64,000 nt of DNA from Sphingobium sp. (GTDB lineage: Bacteria > Pseudomonadota > Alphaproteobacteria > Sphingomonadales > Sphingomonadaceae). The notes under the pieces were generated by a model, which saw only the letters and a program-made list of their open reading frames with translations, searched no databases and had not been told where the DNA came from. Location: the NCBI GenBank assembly GCA_023266575.1, contig JAHFPV010000013.1, forward strand, positions 61,579 through 125,578, given 5' to 3'. Shown piece by piece: positions 46,181 through 54,566 of this stretch. Every line of letters begins with the position of its first letter. Within the stretch, counting starts at the first letter, position 1. The translations under genes and the position numbers were made by a program.

Positions 46181-47338
46181 TCAATCCGTCTCCGCCGCCA
46201 GATAGACCCGGTTGCGGCCATGTTCCTTGGCCAGGTAGAGGGCGCGGTCTGCGGCCTTGAGGGCGCTGCGAGGGTCGTCATAGGCCAGCACATTGGCGAC
46301 GCCGGCGGAAAAGCTGACCCGTTCCATCCGTTCGCCATTGGAGCGGTTGACCAGGCTACGGGTGGCCAAGTCCTCACGCACCGCATCTACGGCTTCGCAC
46401 GCTTCAGCGGCGGTCTTGCCCCGGAACAGCATGACAAATTCCTCGCCGCCATGGCGGGCGACGTGACAATGGTCGTCGGACGCCTTGGCGAGCAGCCCGG
46501 CGACGAATTTCAGCACCCGGTCGCCCGTGTCATGGCCATGGGTATCGTTGACATGCTTGAAATGGTCGATGTCGCAAAAGGCGACTGACAGCGTCTCGCC
46601 ATTATCCTGCGCCAGCTTCACTTCCTCCCGCAGCACGCCTTCAAAAGCGCGACGGTTGGGCAGGCCGGTCAGATGGTCATGTTCGGCAGCGCGGCGGGCA
46701 TTTTCCAGGCTGGATTTGAGCGCCTGCGTCTGCTTCTGATTGTCGCGCAACTGAGTTTCGACCAGCCGGGTCTTTTCGACCATCGAGCGGGTTAGGCCCA
46801 CCAGACGCGCCAGCACGGGTTCGGCATCGCTGCCCTCGGCCAGGCCCTTGGCCTGTTCCTGCAAAGCGGCGCCATAATCCTTCGCCGAATTGCGCGATTC
46901 GTGCATCAGGCCGGTAAACTGGGTCAGGTTTTCCTCGACCTTGTCCAGCATCGTGGCCAGCGAATCGGGCGTGACTTCATCGGCCCGTTGATCGGCGGCG
47001 ACTGATTCGATCCAGCCGTTGGTGATCTTGCCGCGCTCCATCAGCACGGCCTTGATCGCCTTTTCCACGCCGATATTCGCGCCGGTCAGATAGTCGAGCG
47101 CGACGCTGAAATTGATGGGCGTCAGGTCCAGATCATGGGCGAACAGAAAGTCGCCAATCTCGCCATAGAGTTGGCGGCGGCGGTTCACTTCGCGGCTGGA
47201 TGCGGAGCCGGGACGGGGTCGCTGATCTTCCGCAGTCGCCTCCTCATCAGGCTTGCCCGACAGGCCTTTCGCCCATCGTGCCAGTCGGTCGGTCAGCCCA
47301 TGTTGCGGGCTAGCGGAAGGTGAAATGGCCCCAGTCAT
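46181..47338 (-). CDS. Diguanylate cyclase (GGDEF)
   Basis: The 385-residue protein has no transmembrane segment. An N-terminal helical region (about 50-215, with coiled coil near 180-215) precedes a GGDEF domain with FCDIDHFKHVNDTHGHDTGD and the active site RHGGEEF (GGEEF at 297-301). The inhibitory RxxD site five residues ahead of it is absent (KASD-like), so c-di-GMP product inhibition is probably lost. The helical part presumably senses or dimerises. It converges with the GST gene. Confidence 0.92.
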   Translation of the reverse strand: MTGAISPSASPQHGLTDRLARWAKGLSGKPDEEATAEDQRPRPGSASSREVNRRRQLYGEIGDFLFAHDLDLTPINFSVALDYLTGANIGVEKAIKAVLMERGKITNGWIESVAADQRADEVTPDSLATMLDKVEENLTQFTGLMHESRNSAKDYGAALQEQAKGLAEGSDAEPVLARLVGLTRSMVEKTRLVETQLRDNQKQTQALKSSLENARRAAEHDHLTGLPNRRAFEGVLREEVKLAQDNGETLSVAFCDIDHFKHVNDTHGHDTGDRVLKFVAGLLAKASDDHCHVARHGGEEFVMLFRGKTAAEACEAVDAVREDLATRSLVNRSNGERMERVSFSAGVANVLAYDDPRSALKAADRALYLAKEHGRNRVYLAAETD

Positions 47339-47432
47339 GTTGGCTATAACGGCGGTCGCGAAACAAGGTTAAGAGCCAAGACAGAGAAAAATCTGTGAGG
47401 GCCGGTGCGGCACGAATGGGCAAAGCCCATTC

Positions 47433-48311
47433 TCAAATATCAGCTGTTACCAGCCAGTCGCGGAAGATGCGCACGGCGCGGGTCTGGAGCGCGCGGGGGC
47501 GGCAGACGAAATAATAGCGATAGGGGCTTTCGACCCGGATCGGGAACAGGCGGACCAGCCTGCTATCGGCTGCTTCCTTGAAATGGCTGGCGTGCATGAA
47601 GGCGACGCCCAACCCCTGGGCTGCGGCTTCCAGCATCAACTGGCCCGAATCATAATTATCGATCGCCAGCGGCTGCAGTTCGGGCAGGCTGACCGCTTCC
47701 TTCCACGCATCGAACGCCAGCGGCATGTCGCGGTGGAGCAGCACTGTATGCCGTGCCAGTTCCTCCGGCGACGTCAGCGCATTGGGCGTTTCGAGCAGGG
47801 ATCGGGCGCCGATGACATAGATTTCGTCATGGTCCAGCTCATGCGCGTAGAGCGCTGCATCAATATCCTTGGCCAGCACGATCGCTGCGTCCAACCCTTC
47901 GCCCAGCCGCGCGACAGCATAGGGCGTCGTTTCGATGTCGATGTGCAATTGCGGGTGCAGCGTGCGCAGCGCGCCCAGATGGGGGAAGAGCCGCTGCGTT
48001 GCGAACAGCGGCATGACCGCCAGCCGCAGGCGCAGCTGGTTGCCGCCGCTCTGGATATTTTCCAGCGCTTGGGCGAGGGAATCGAGGGCCGGGGCGATAT
48101 CGTCGAGCAGTCTTTGCCCCTCGGCATTGATTTCCAGCGCCTGATGCTTGCGGTCGAACAGGGGGCGACCGATGAAGCGTTCGAGCGCCTGAACGCGCCG
48201 GCTGAGCGCTGGAGTCGAAAGCGCGAGTTCCTCTGCCGCCGCCTTGACCGAGCCAAGGCGGGCTACCTGAACAAAGGCCTCCAGGGCCGTAAGTGGCGGC
48301 AGTCTGCGCAT
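47433..48311 (-). CDS. LysR family transcriptional regulator
   Basis: The 292-residue protein starts with a winged HTH (about 6-65, LPPLTALEAFVQVARLGSVKAAAEELALSTPALSRRV) and has the LysR substrate-binding domain at about 90-290. The N-terminus resembles GcvA/AmpR-type regulators. LysR proteins commonly control a divergent gene; the divergent gene here is cdc48, with the candidate small RNA between them, but no T-N11-A site was convincing. Confidence 0.92.
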   Translation of the reverse strand: MRRLPPLTALEAFVQVARLGSVKAAAEELALSTPALSRRVQALERFIGRPLFDRKHQALEINAEGQRLLDDIAPALDSLAQALENIQSGGNQLRLRLAVMPLFATQRLFPHLGALRTLHPQLHIDIETTPYAVARLGEGLDAAIVLAKDIDAALYAHELDHDEIYVIGARSLLETPNALTSPEELARHTVLLHRDMPLAFDAWKEAVSLPELQPLAIDNYDSGQLMLEAAAQGLGVAFMHASHFKEAADSRLVRLFPIRVESPYRYYFVCRPRALQTRAVRIFRDWLVTADI

Positions 48312-48466
48312 CTCTATTCACTAATCCGAAGCCGGTGCGCTGCGTCGCATCATGTCTTTTTGTCGATCGCAGAGCCAGCCGGTCCCAAGCATCCTGACCG
48401 CACTGAGCAGGAAAATCTCCAAAATGGCAAGATGCATTTTCTGCAACTCCTCTTTTCTTTTCGCAC

Positions 48467-48495
48467 TTGCAATAAAGTCTGCCGCGCTGCACATA
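48467..48495 (+). promoter_or_regulatory. Promoter candidate for the small RNA
   Basis: TTGCAA and CACATA are separated by 17 bases. CTTG at the -35 end and CACATA at -10 would also fit an alphaproteobacterial heat-shock (RpoH) promoter loosely. Transcription would start near 48500, at the foot of the first hairpin. Confidence 0.4.
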
Positions 48496-48497
48496 GG

Positions 48498-48561
48498 GGG
48501 TGCCTTTCAGGCATCCTCTCCTAAAACTTTCCGGGCTGGCCTTTGGGTCGGCCCTTTTTTT
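48498..48561 (+). ncRNA. Candidate small RNA upstream of cdc48
   Basis: About 64 bases: a 5' hairpin (GGGTGCC / GGCATCC with a TTTCA loop, one wobble), a single-stranded linker containing CTCTCCT, and a terminator hairpin (GGGCTGGCC / GGTCGGCCC with a TTTG loop, two wobbles) followed by seven T residues. The layout of hairpin, pyrimidine-rich anti-Shine-Dalgarno-like linker and terminator is that of trans-acting alphaproteobacterial sRNAs. It could instead be a terminated leader of cdc48. No family is assigned. Confidence 0.55.
48533..48561 (+). terminator. Intrinsic terminator ahead of cdc48
   Basis: A 9-base-pair stem with a 4-base loop is followed by TTTTTTT. It points toward cdc48 and lies 86 bases before its start, so it must end a transcript that begins in the gap; the LysR gene runs the other way. 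Confidence 0.8.
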
Positions 48562-48646
48562 GTGCCATTCGTTTCGGACCTGCCCCCTTTTTCTGGCTCT
48601 GGCGTTTCCTATCTCGTTACGGAAGCGACAAGGACAGGATAGCATC

Positions 48647-50938
48647 ATGGCGCAAGAGGACAGCACGGGACGGCGGATTCAGGTCGCCAATGCGCGGCCG
48701 GAAGATGCCGGACGCGGGCTGGCGCGGCTGCCCCTGGCGGTCATGGCGGAGTTGAACCTGGCCGAAGGCGATGTGGTCGAGATCATCGGCAAGCGATCGA
48801 CCGCCGCGCGGGTGGTGCGACCCTATAAGGAAGATGAAGGACTTGACGTGCTGCGCCTCGACGGGTTGCAGCGCGCCAATGCCGGGGTCGGCTCCGGCGA
48901 CTTCGTGCATATCGACAAATTGGAATCGCGCGCTGCGCAGCGAGTTGTGTTCGCACCTGCACAAAATAATCTGCGGCTTCAGGGCCATCCCGAAGCCTTG
49001 AAGCGCGTATTCTTTCAGCGACCGCTGACGGCTGGTGATGTGGTTGCAACCGCGGGTCAGCAACAGGTGCCGCCCGGCGACATGCCGCCCCAGCTGCGCC
49101 AGATGCTGGCCGCGCCGGCCTATGCCTTGCAGGAAATCCGGCTGGTGGTCGTGTCGACCATCCCCAAAGGGATCGTCCATATCGACGCCGAGACCGAGGT
49201 CGAGCTGCGCCCCGAATATGAGGAACCCAAGGAGGCGCGTCGCGCGGACGTGACCTATGACGATGTCGGTGGCATGGCCGACACGATCGACCAGTTGCGC
49301 GAAATGGTCGAGCTGCCTTTGCGCTACCCCGAACTGTTCCAGCGGCTCGGCGTCGATCCGCCGCGCGGGGTGATGCTGCATGGTCCGCCAGGGACGGGCA
49401 AGACCCGACTGGCGCGCGCCGTCGCCAATGAATCAGAGGCCGAATTCTTCCTGATCAACGGCCCGGAAATTGTCGGGTCGGCCTATGGCGAATCCGAAAA
49501 GCAGCTGCGCGAGATTTTCGAGGCAGCGGCCAAGGCTGCGCCGTCGATCCTGTTCATCGACGAGATCGATTCGATCGCACCCAAGCGGGGACAGGTGACC
49601 GGCGAGACGGAAAAGCGGCTGGTCGCGCAATTGCTGACCCTGATGGACGGGCTGGAGCCGCGCACCAATCTGGTGGTGATCGCGGCAACCAACCGCCCCG
49701 AAGCGATTGACGAGGCGCTGCGACGTCCCGGCCGCTTCGACCGCGAGATTGTGGTCGGCGTTCCCGACGAGCGCGGGCGGCGCGAGATATTGGGTATCCA
49801 TACGCGCGGAATGCCGCTGGGCGACACGGTCGACCTGTCGGAACTGGCGCGCATGACATACGGCTTTGTCGGGGCGGATCTGGCCGCGCTGACCCGCGAG
49901 GCGGCGATCGAGACGGTGCGCCGTTTCATGCCGCGCCTCAATCTGGAGGACGGGACGATTCCGCCGGACGTACTGGAGGAATTGTCGGTTACGCGCGACG
50001 ATTTCATGGCGGCGATCAAGCGGGTCCAACCCTCGGCGATGCGCGAAGTGATGGTGCAGGCGCCCAATATCGGCTGGTCCGACATTGGCGGGCTGGACGA
50101 GGCGCAGATGCGGTTGAAGGAAGGGGTCGAGCTGCCGCTGAAAGACCCCGACGCCTTCCGCCGCATCGGCATCCGCCCGGCCAAGGGCTTCCTGCTCTAT
50201 GGCCCGCCCGGCACCGGCAAGACCTTGCTGGCCAAGGCGGTGGCGCGGGAGGCGCAGGCCAATTTCATCGCGACCAAATCGAGCGATCTGCTATCCAAAT
50301 GGTATGGCGAGAGCGAGCAGCAGATTGCCCGGCTGTTCGCCCGCGCACGGCAGGTGGCGCCGACCGTCATCTTCATCGACGAACTCGACAGCCTGGTCCC
50401 CGCGCGCGGCAATGGCATGGGCGAACCGCAAGTGACCGAGCGGGTGGTCAACACCATATTGGCCGAGATGGACGGGCTGGAGGAGTTGCAGTCGGTCGTC
50501 GTCATCGGCGCGACCAACCGGCCCACTTTGGTCGATCCGGCGCTGCTGCGGCCGGGGCGGTTCGATGAGCTGATCTATGTGCCGGTCCCCGATCAGGCGG
50601 GGCGTCAGCGCATCCTGTCGATCCATACGGGCAAGATGCCGCTGGCCGACGAAGTCGATCTGGCATCGCTGGCGGAGCGGACCGAGCGCTTCACTGGCGC
50701 GGATCTAGAGGACCTCGCAAGGCGGGCGGGCCTGTTCGCACTGCGCCAGTCGCTGTCGGTCGACAAGGTGACGATGGCGCATTTCGAGGCAGCGCTGGAG
50801 GAAACGCGCGCGTCGGTCACACCGGAAATGGAGCATGAATATGAAAAGATCCAGGCGACGCTGAAGCAGAAGGCGATGCAGGTCGATCCGATCGGCTTCG
50901 TCGCGCCGGGTATGTTGCGCGGGCGGGAGCGGGATTAA
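48647..50938 (+). CDS. CDC48/VAT-type AAA ATPase
   Basis: The 763-residue protein has a CDC48 N-domain (double-psi barrel about 10-95, second subdomain about 110-185) and two AAA modules. Walker A GPPGTGKT occurs at 246-253 and 519-526, Walker B IDEID at 304-308 and FIDELD at 576-581, with sensor ATNR and arginine-finger RPGRFD sequences in both. Such double-ring unfoldases are common in archaea and eukaryotes (p97) but patchy in bacteria. The C-terminus ends GRERD and lacks the HbYX proteasome-docking motif. The ATG at 48647 gives a typical N-domain; the frame is open to 48500 through the terminator. Confidence 0.93.
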   Translation: MAQEDSTGRRIQVANARPEDAGRGLARLPLAVMAELNLAEGDVVEIIGKRSTAARVVRPYKEDEGLDVLRLDGLQRANAGVGSGDFVHIDKLESRAAQRVVFAPAQNNLRLQGHPEALKRVFFQRPLTAGDVVATAGQQQVPPGDMPPQLRQMLAAPAYALQEIRLVVVSTIPKGIVHIDAETEVELRPEYEEPKEARRADVTYDDVGGMADTIDQLREMVELPLRYPELFQRLGVDPPRGVMLHGPPGTGKTRLARAVANESEAEFFLINGPEIVGSAYGESEKQLREIFEAAAKAAPSILFIDEIDSIAPKRGQVTGETEKRLVAQLLTLMDGLEPRTNLVVIAATNRPEAIDEALRRPGRFDREIVVGVPDERGRREILGIHTRGMPLGDTVDLSELARMTYGFVGADLAALTREAAIETVRRFMPRLNLEDGTIPPDVLEELSVTRDDFMAAIKRVQPSAMREVMVQAPNIGWSDIGGLDEAQMRLKEGVELPLKDPDAFRRIGIRPAKGFLLYGPPGTGKTLLAKAVAREAQANFIATKSSDLLSKWYGESEQQIARLFARARQVAPTVIFIDELDSLVPARGNGMGEPQVTERVVNTILAEMDGLEELQSVVVIGATNRPTLVDPALLRPGRFDELIYVPVPDQAGRQRILSIHTGKMPLADEVDLASLAERTERFTGADLEDLARRAGLFALRQSLSVDKVTMAHFEAALEETRASVTPEMEHEYEKIQATLKQKAMQVDPIGFVAPGMLRGRERD

Positions 50939-51066
50939 CGAAACGCGCAGGCGGCAAAGGAAACCATCTGCCGCCTATGCGTTCCTTGTCATGCACATGC
51001 AAAGCAGCTTGCCAGTCGCGCCGATATTTGCGACGCCCGACCACGACCATAGACAGACGGATAGTG

Positions 51067-51711
51067 ATGGCCTCCATACCCTTGAAAAAGAAAAACATAT
51101 CGGGCGGCAAGGCAGGAGCGGGCCGGTTCTTCCAGCAATGGGGCATGTTTTTCCGCCAGTTTGTCAAACATCCCGGCATGATCGGATCGGTCATCCCCTC
51201 GTCCGCCGCGCTGGTGAACCGGATGCTGGATCAGGTCGATTGGCACAATACACGGCTGTTCGTCGAATATGGACCGGGGGTGGGTACTTTCACCCAGGCG
51301 ATCCTCGACCGGCTGCATCCCGACGCCACCCTGCTGGCGATCGACCTGAACCTGGATTTCGTCGCCTATCTGGAGGCGCAGTTCGACGATCCACGGCTCA
51401 AGGTCGTGCATGGATCGGCAGCTGATGTACGCCGTTTCATTCGGGAAGCGGGGCAGCCCCAAGCCGACTATATATTGTCCGGTATCCCCTTTTCGACGCT
51501 GCCAGATGGCGTGGGCGCGGCGATCTGCGCCGAGACACGCGCTGCATTGCGGCCGGGCGGGGCGTTTCTGGTCTATCAATATTCGCGCTATGTCCGCCGC
51601 CTGCTGGACCCGGTGTTCGGGCGGGTCAGCGATGAACTGGAATGGCGTAATATTCCCCCCTGCCGGATGTTCTGTGCCGTGCGGGAAGAGGCGCTGGCGC
51701 AGGCGGCCTGA
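51067..51711 (+). CDS. Phospholipid N-methyltransferase-like (PmtA-type) SAM methyltransferase
   Basis: The 214-residue protein has a Rossmann SAM-binding domain with motif I LFVEYGPGVGTFTQAIL and an acidic motif II LLAIDLNLDFV. The N-terminal FFRQFVKHPGMIGSVIPSS is typical of PmtA-like enzymes that methylate phosphatidylethanolamine toward phosphatidylcholine, and of rRNA-dimethylase-like relatives (COG3963). Role in PC synthesis is inferred. The ATG at 51067 gives the family N-terminus; the open frame begins at 50977. It follows cdc48 by 128 bases. Confidence 0.8.
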   Translation: MASIPLKKKNISGGKAGAGRFFQQWGMFFRQFVKHPGMIGSVIPSSAALVNRMLDQVDWHNTRLFVEYGPGVGTFTQAILDRLHPDATLLAIDLNLDFVAYLEAQFDDPRLKVVHGSAADVRRFIREAGQPQADYILSGIPFSTLPDGVGAAICAETRAALRPGGAFLVYQYSRYVRRLLDPVFGRVSDELEWRNIPPCRMFCAVREEALAQAA

Positions 51712-51827
51712 TTTGGATTAATCCAGATCAATATCGTCAAGAATTATAAGATATTATTCTCGCCGTTTATTTGACTTCACTGGCATATTGCGCAACGGAT
51801 ACCCACGGGACTGTGGGGGTTTTGGGG

Positions 51828-52928
51828 ATGGCGTCATACGCCACGGATGGGGATAAATGGGCGGACTTGTTTCTGTCCGCCGCGCTTGATCCGCAAAATT
51901 GGGACGGGGCGATCAGGGCCATGGCCAATGCTACGGGCTCGCGTCATGGGCAATTGATCGGCTTTGGTCCCGGTGCCAGCGGCTTCAACTGGATCAGCGA
52001 CATTGATGACAGCATCATCGCCAAGACCGCCGAAATCGACCAGTCCCGGCCCGACCTGAACTTCCGTGTCGCCGCCGACGGGCTGGCGGATAATCCCCCA
52101 ATCGTCCACGAAGCCCATTATGACGTCGCCCGCCAGTCGCTGCGGTCCGACGACTATCTCGACCTGTGCGCCGATTTCGACATTTTCGACGGCTGCCAGA
52201 CCCGCCTTCTGGCCGGACGGGAAGGGATGATCGGGCTGGCGCTGCTGCGCGACAGCAAGGACGGGCGCACGACGCAGGAACAGCGTGACCTGTTCGGCGA
52301 GATTGCGGGCCACGCCCGCACCGCCGTGCGGCTCCAGCGCGCGATCGAGCAGCAGGGATTTTCCCTGCTGTCGGGCACGTTCGAGGCGATGGACCGGGCC
52401 TGCTGGCTGCTCGATGCGACGGGCCGGGTCGGGGGCATGACCCCGCGCGCCGAAGCGCTGCTGGCGACCAGCCGTATCAGGGTGAGCGACGGCTGGCTGG
52501 CAAGCGAACGGGCGGACGAAAGCCGCGCCATCACCCGCGCCGTCCGCACCGTGATCGACCCGCCCAGCCGCGCGGCTGACCCGGTCGCGCTGGGCGACGA
52601 CGCCGGGGGCGTTGGAATCATGCTTGAAATTTATCCACTGCCGAGCCGCCCCTGGTCCCTGCCCTTCGCGCCGCGCGCCATCGTGATCGCACGGGTCGGT
52701 GCGCCAAGCGATCGTCATGTCCAGCTGCTGATGCGGACATTCAGCCTGACCCCGGCCGAAGCGGACATCGCTATCCGATTGGCGGCGGGCCAGTCCCGCG
52801 CCGACATTGCGGCCGCACGATCCGTGTCAGCGGAGACATTGAAGGTGCAACTGCGCAGCATCTACGACAAGACCGGGTGCCGCCGGGAATCGCAACTGGT
52901 GCGGATCGTCGGTCTGATCAGCCACTGA
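51828..52928 (+). CDS. LuxR-type helix-turn-helix regulator
   Basis: About 366 residues. The C-terminal LuxR/GerE-type HTH (about 305-362) reads LTPAEADIAIRLAAGQS, RADIAAARSVSAETLKVQLR, then SIYDKTGCR. The N-terminal about 180 residues resemble a GAF/PAS-type sensory region and the centre has a PAS-like block (about 195-260), the layout of many sphingomonad regulators of this kind. The ATG at 51828 is chosen; a TTG at 51771 also opens the frame. It precedes the porin gene by 131 bases, but control of that gene is not shown. Confidence 0.85.
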   Translation: MASYATDGDKWADLFLSAALDPQNWDGAIRAMANATGSRHGQLIGFGPGASGFNWISDIDDSIIAKTAEIDQSRPDLNFRVAADGLADNPPIVHEAHYDVARQSLRSDDYLDLCADFDIFDGCQTRLLAGREGMIGLALLRDSKDGRTTQEQRDLFGEIAGHARTAVRLQRAIEQQGFSLLSGTFEAMDRACWLLDATGRVGGMTPRAEALLATSRIRVSDGWLASERADESRAITRAVRTVIDPPSRAADPVALGDDAGGVGIMLEIYPLPSRPWSLPFAPRAIVIARVGAPSDRHVQLLMRTFSLTPAEADIAIRLAAGQSRADIAAARSVSAETLKVQLRSIYDKTGCRRESQLVRIVGLISH

Positions 52929-53059
52929 TCGCGACCGTAGGCGACGCGCTCGTCCTGTCCGAAGGGATGAGAACCTAAGTCCAATTTCCCCGTCCATCCG
53001 CGCCCGCCACTCTCCTGCTTCAGCCGGGGGGAAACCGGCGTCACGAACGGGAGGATGAT

Positions 53060-54445
53060 ATGAAAAGGACGTTGCGCCTGATGAGCGCGGCGGGCGCGCT
53101 GCTGCTCGCCGCCACCGCTGCACCGGCCATGGCCGGTACCACTGCCGATCTGCTCAAGCGCCTGCATGAAAAGGGCATCCTGACCGATGAGGAATATCAG
53201 GATCTGGTGAAGGGCCAGAGCGCCGAGGCCGCACAGGCACCGCCGGTTACCCCTGATGCGTCGGGTGGCAAGCCGCTTGTCCGCATGGCCGACAGCGGCG
53301 TGGGGCTGCAAATGGGCGACGTCACGCTCAAATTCTCCGGTTCGGTCAATGGCTTCTACGTCCATGACAATGGCGAGGCACCCAGCGCCACCAACACCGT
53401 CGTGGGCGGCGTGGCGACGGTTGGCGGCAATAGTTCGGCGGTCCGCAACGGGCTGCTGCCTGGCTTCCTGAAGGTGGAGGCGATGACGACACAGGCAGGC
53501 TGGGATGTCGGCGCGCATTTCGGCATGTATCCGGGCATCAACTCGGTCAATTATGCAGCGGCGGGCGGGGCCAACGGCCCCGGCAATCCCCGTGCGCTCC
53601 AGACCGCCGGGATCGATTTTCGCCAGACTTATCTGACCTTTGGCCGGGCCGGCTTTGGCGAGGTAAAGATTGGTCGCGACATCGGCCTGTTCGGGTCAGA
53701 AGCGATCCTCAATGACATCACCCTGCTGTCATCGGGCACGCCTGCGGGCAATGTCGCGCCATCCAACACAACATTGGGGCGCATCGGCACCGGCTACATC
53801 TACACCGATTTCCAGCCGCAGATCACTTATACGACGCCCAGTTTCAATGGCTTCACCGCCAGCATCGGCATTTTCGAGCCGCTTTCTTCCCTGACGGGGC
53901 CAGCTGAATCGAACAAGCAGCCCGGCTTCCAGGCCAAATTCGTCTATGATGGCAAGCTGGGCGATGTCGCGACGCGGCTGTGGCTGTCGGGGATCAGCCA
54001 GAAGCATAATGTGATCGCCGGGCCGGACTATACCGGCTGGGGCTGGGACGCGGGTGCGAAGGTCACGTTCGGGCCGATCACGGTGGTTGGCACCTATTAT
54101 GATGCGTCGGGCCTGGGCACGACGGCGCTCAACCTGTTCGACACAGATGGCCTTGGCAATCGCCGCGACAGCCATGGCTTCTATCTTCAGGGTCTTGCGA
54201 CATTCGGCAAAATCTCGGTCGGGGCCAGCTATGGCGAAAGCCATCTCGATTATGCCAATGCCGCCGATGCGCTCGCCAATCCGCTGCTGGTGGACAAGAA
54301 TGGCAGTTGGGTCGGGCAACTGCGCTATGGCCTGAACAGCTGGGTCACGCTGTTGGGCGAATATGTCCACACGACGTCGAAAGCGCATAATGACAACAAG
54401 GCCAGTTCAGACGCGCTGGCCGCTGGGGCGATCCTGTTCTTCTGA
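53060..54445 (+). CDS. Outer-membrane porin
   Basis: The 461-residue precursor has a signal peptide (cleavage near PAMA-G at 26) and then a short helical segment DLLKRLHEKGILTDEEYQDLV (about 29-50) seen at the N-terminus of many alpha/gammaproteobacterial porins. The rest alternates amphipathic strands of a 16-stranded barrel and ends in FF (LAAGAILFF), the usual terminal aromatic. The start has GGGAGG upstream. A small GCCGG/CCGGC hairpin lies in the leader at 53023-53039. Solute specificity is unknown. Confidence 0.9.
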   Translation: MKRTLRLMSAAGALLLAATAAPAMAGTTADLLKRLHEKGILTDEEYQDLVKGQSAEAAQAPPVTPDASGGKPLVRMADSGVGLQMGDVTLKFSGSVNGFYVHDNGEAPSATNTVVGGVATVGGNSSAVRNGLLPGFLKVEAMTTQAGWDVGAHFGMYPGINSVNYAAAGGANGPGNPRALQTAGIDFRQTYLTFGRAGFGEVKIGRDIGLFGSEAILNDITLLSSGTPAGNVAPSNTTLGRIGTGYIYTDFQPQITYTTPSFNGFTASIGIFEPLSSLTGPAESNKQPGFQAKFVYDGKLGDVATRLWLSGISQKHNVIAGPDYTGWGWDAGAKVTFGPITVVGTYYDASGLGTTALNLFDTDGLGNRRDSHGFYLQGLATFGKISVGASYGESHLDYANAADALANPLLVDKNGSWVGQLRYGLNSWVTLLGEYVHTTSKAHNDNKASSDALAAGAILFF

Positions 54446-54481
54446 TCGGCTGATCGACCCAAGGAACAATGTCACGGGGCG

Positions 54482-54518
54482 GGGGCTGCATCCTAAACAG
54501 GGATGCGGCCCCTTTCCG
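54482..54518 (+). terminator. Intrinsic terminator after the porin gene
   Basis: GGGGCTGCATCC pairs with GGGATGCGGCCCC (one wobble or bulge) around TAAACA, followed by TTTCCGTTT. It separates the porin from the TonB receptor gene, which must then have its own start within about 45 bases or rely on readthrough. Confidence 0.75.
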
Positions 54519-54566
54519 TTTGCAAAGACGATGGAAAATAAAGAGAGGGGCGTCGAGGGGATCGCC

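Larger units (their letters stand above)
48312..48646. other. 335-base divergent gap between LysR and cdc48
   Basis: This AT-richer gap holds a promoter-like pair at 48467-48495, a hairpin at 48498-48516 and an intrinsic terminator at 48533-48561, all on the plus strand, and then 85 bases of leader before cdc48. The first 150 bases, next to the LysR start, hold nothing I can name. Confidence 0.6.

Noticed and set aside
48500-48646. N-terminal extension of the CDC48 protein back to 48500
   Set aside because: The extension would cross the intrinsic terminator and bears no similarity to CDC48 N-domains; the ATG at 48647 has a proper upstream site.
54446-54566. Cobalamin or other riboswitch ahead of the TonB receptor gene
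   Set aside because: The gap is 121 bases and mostly a simple terminator hairpin; no B12-box-like sequence was seen.
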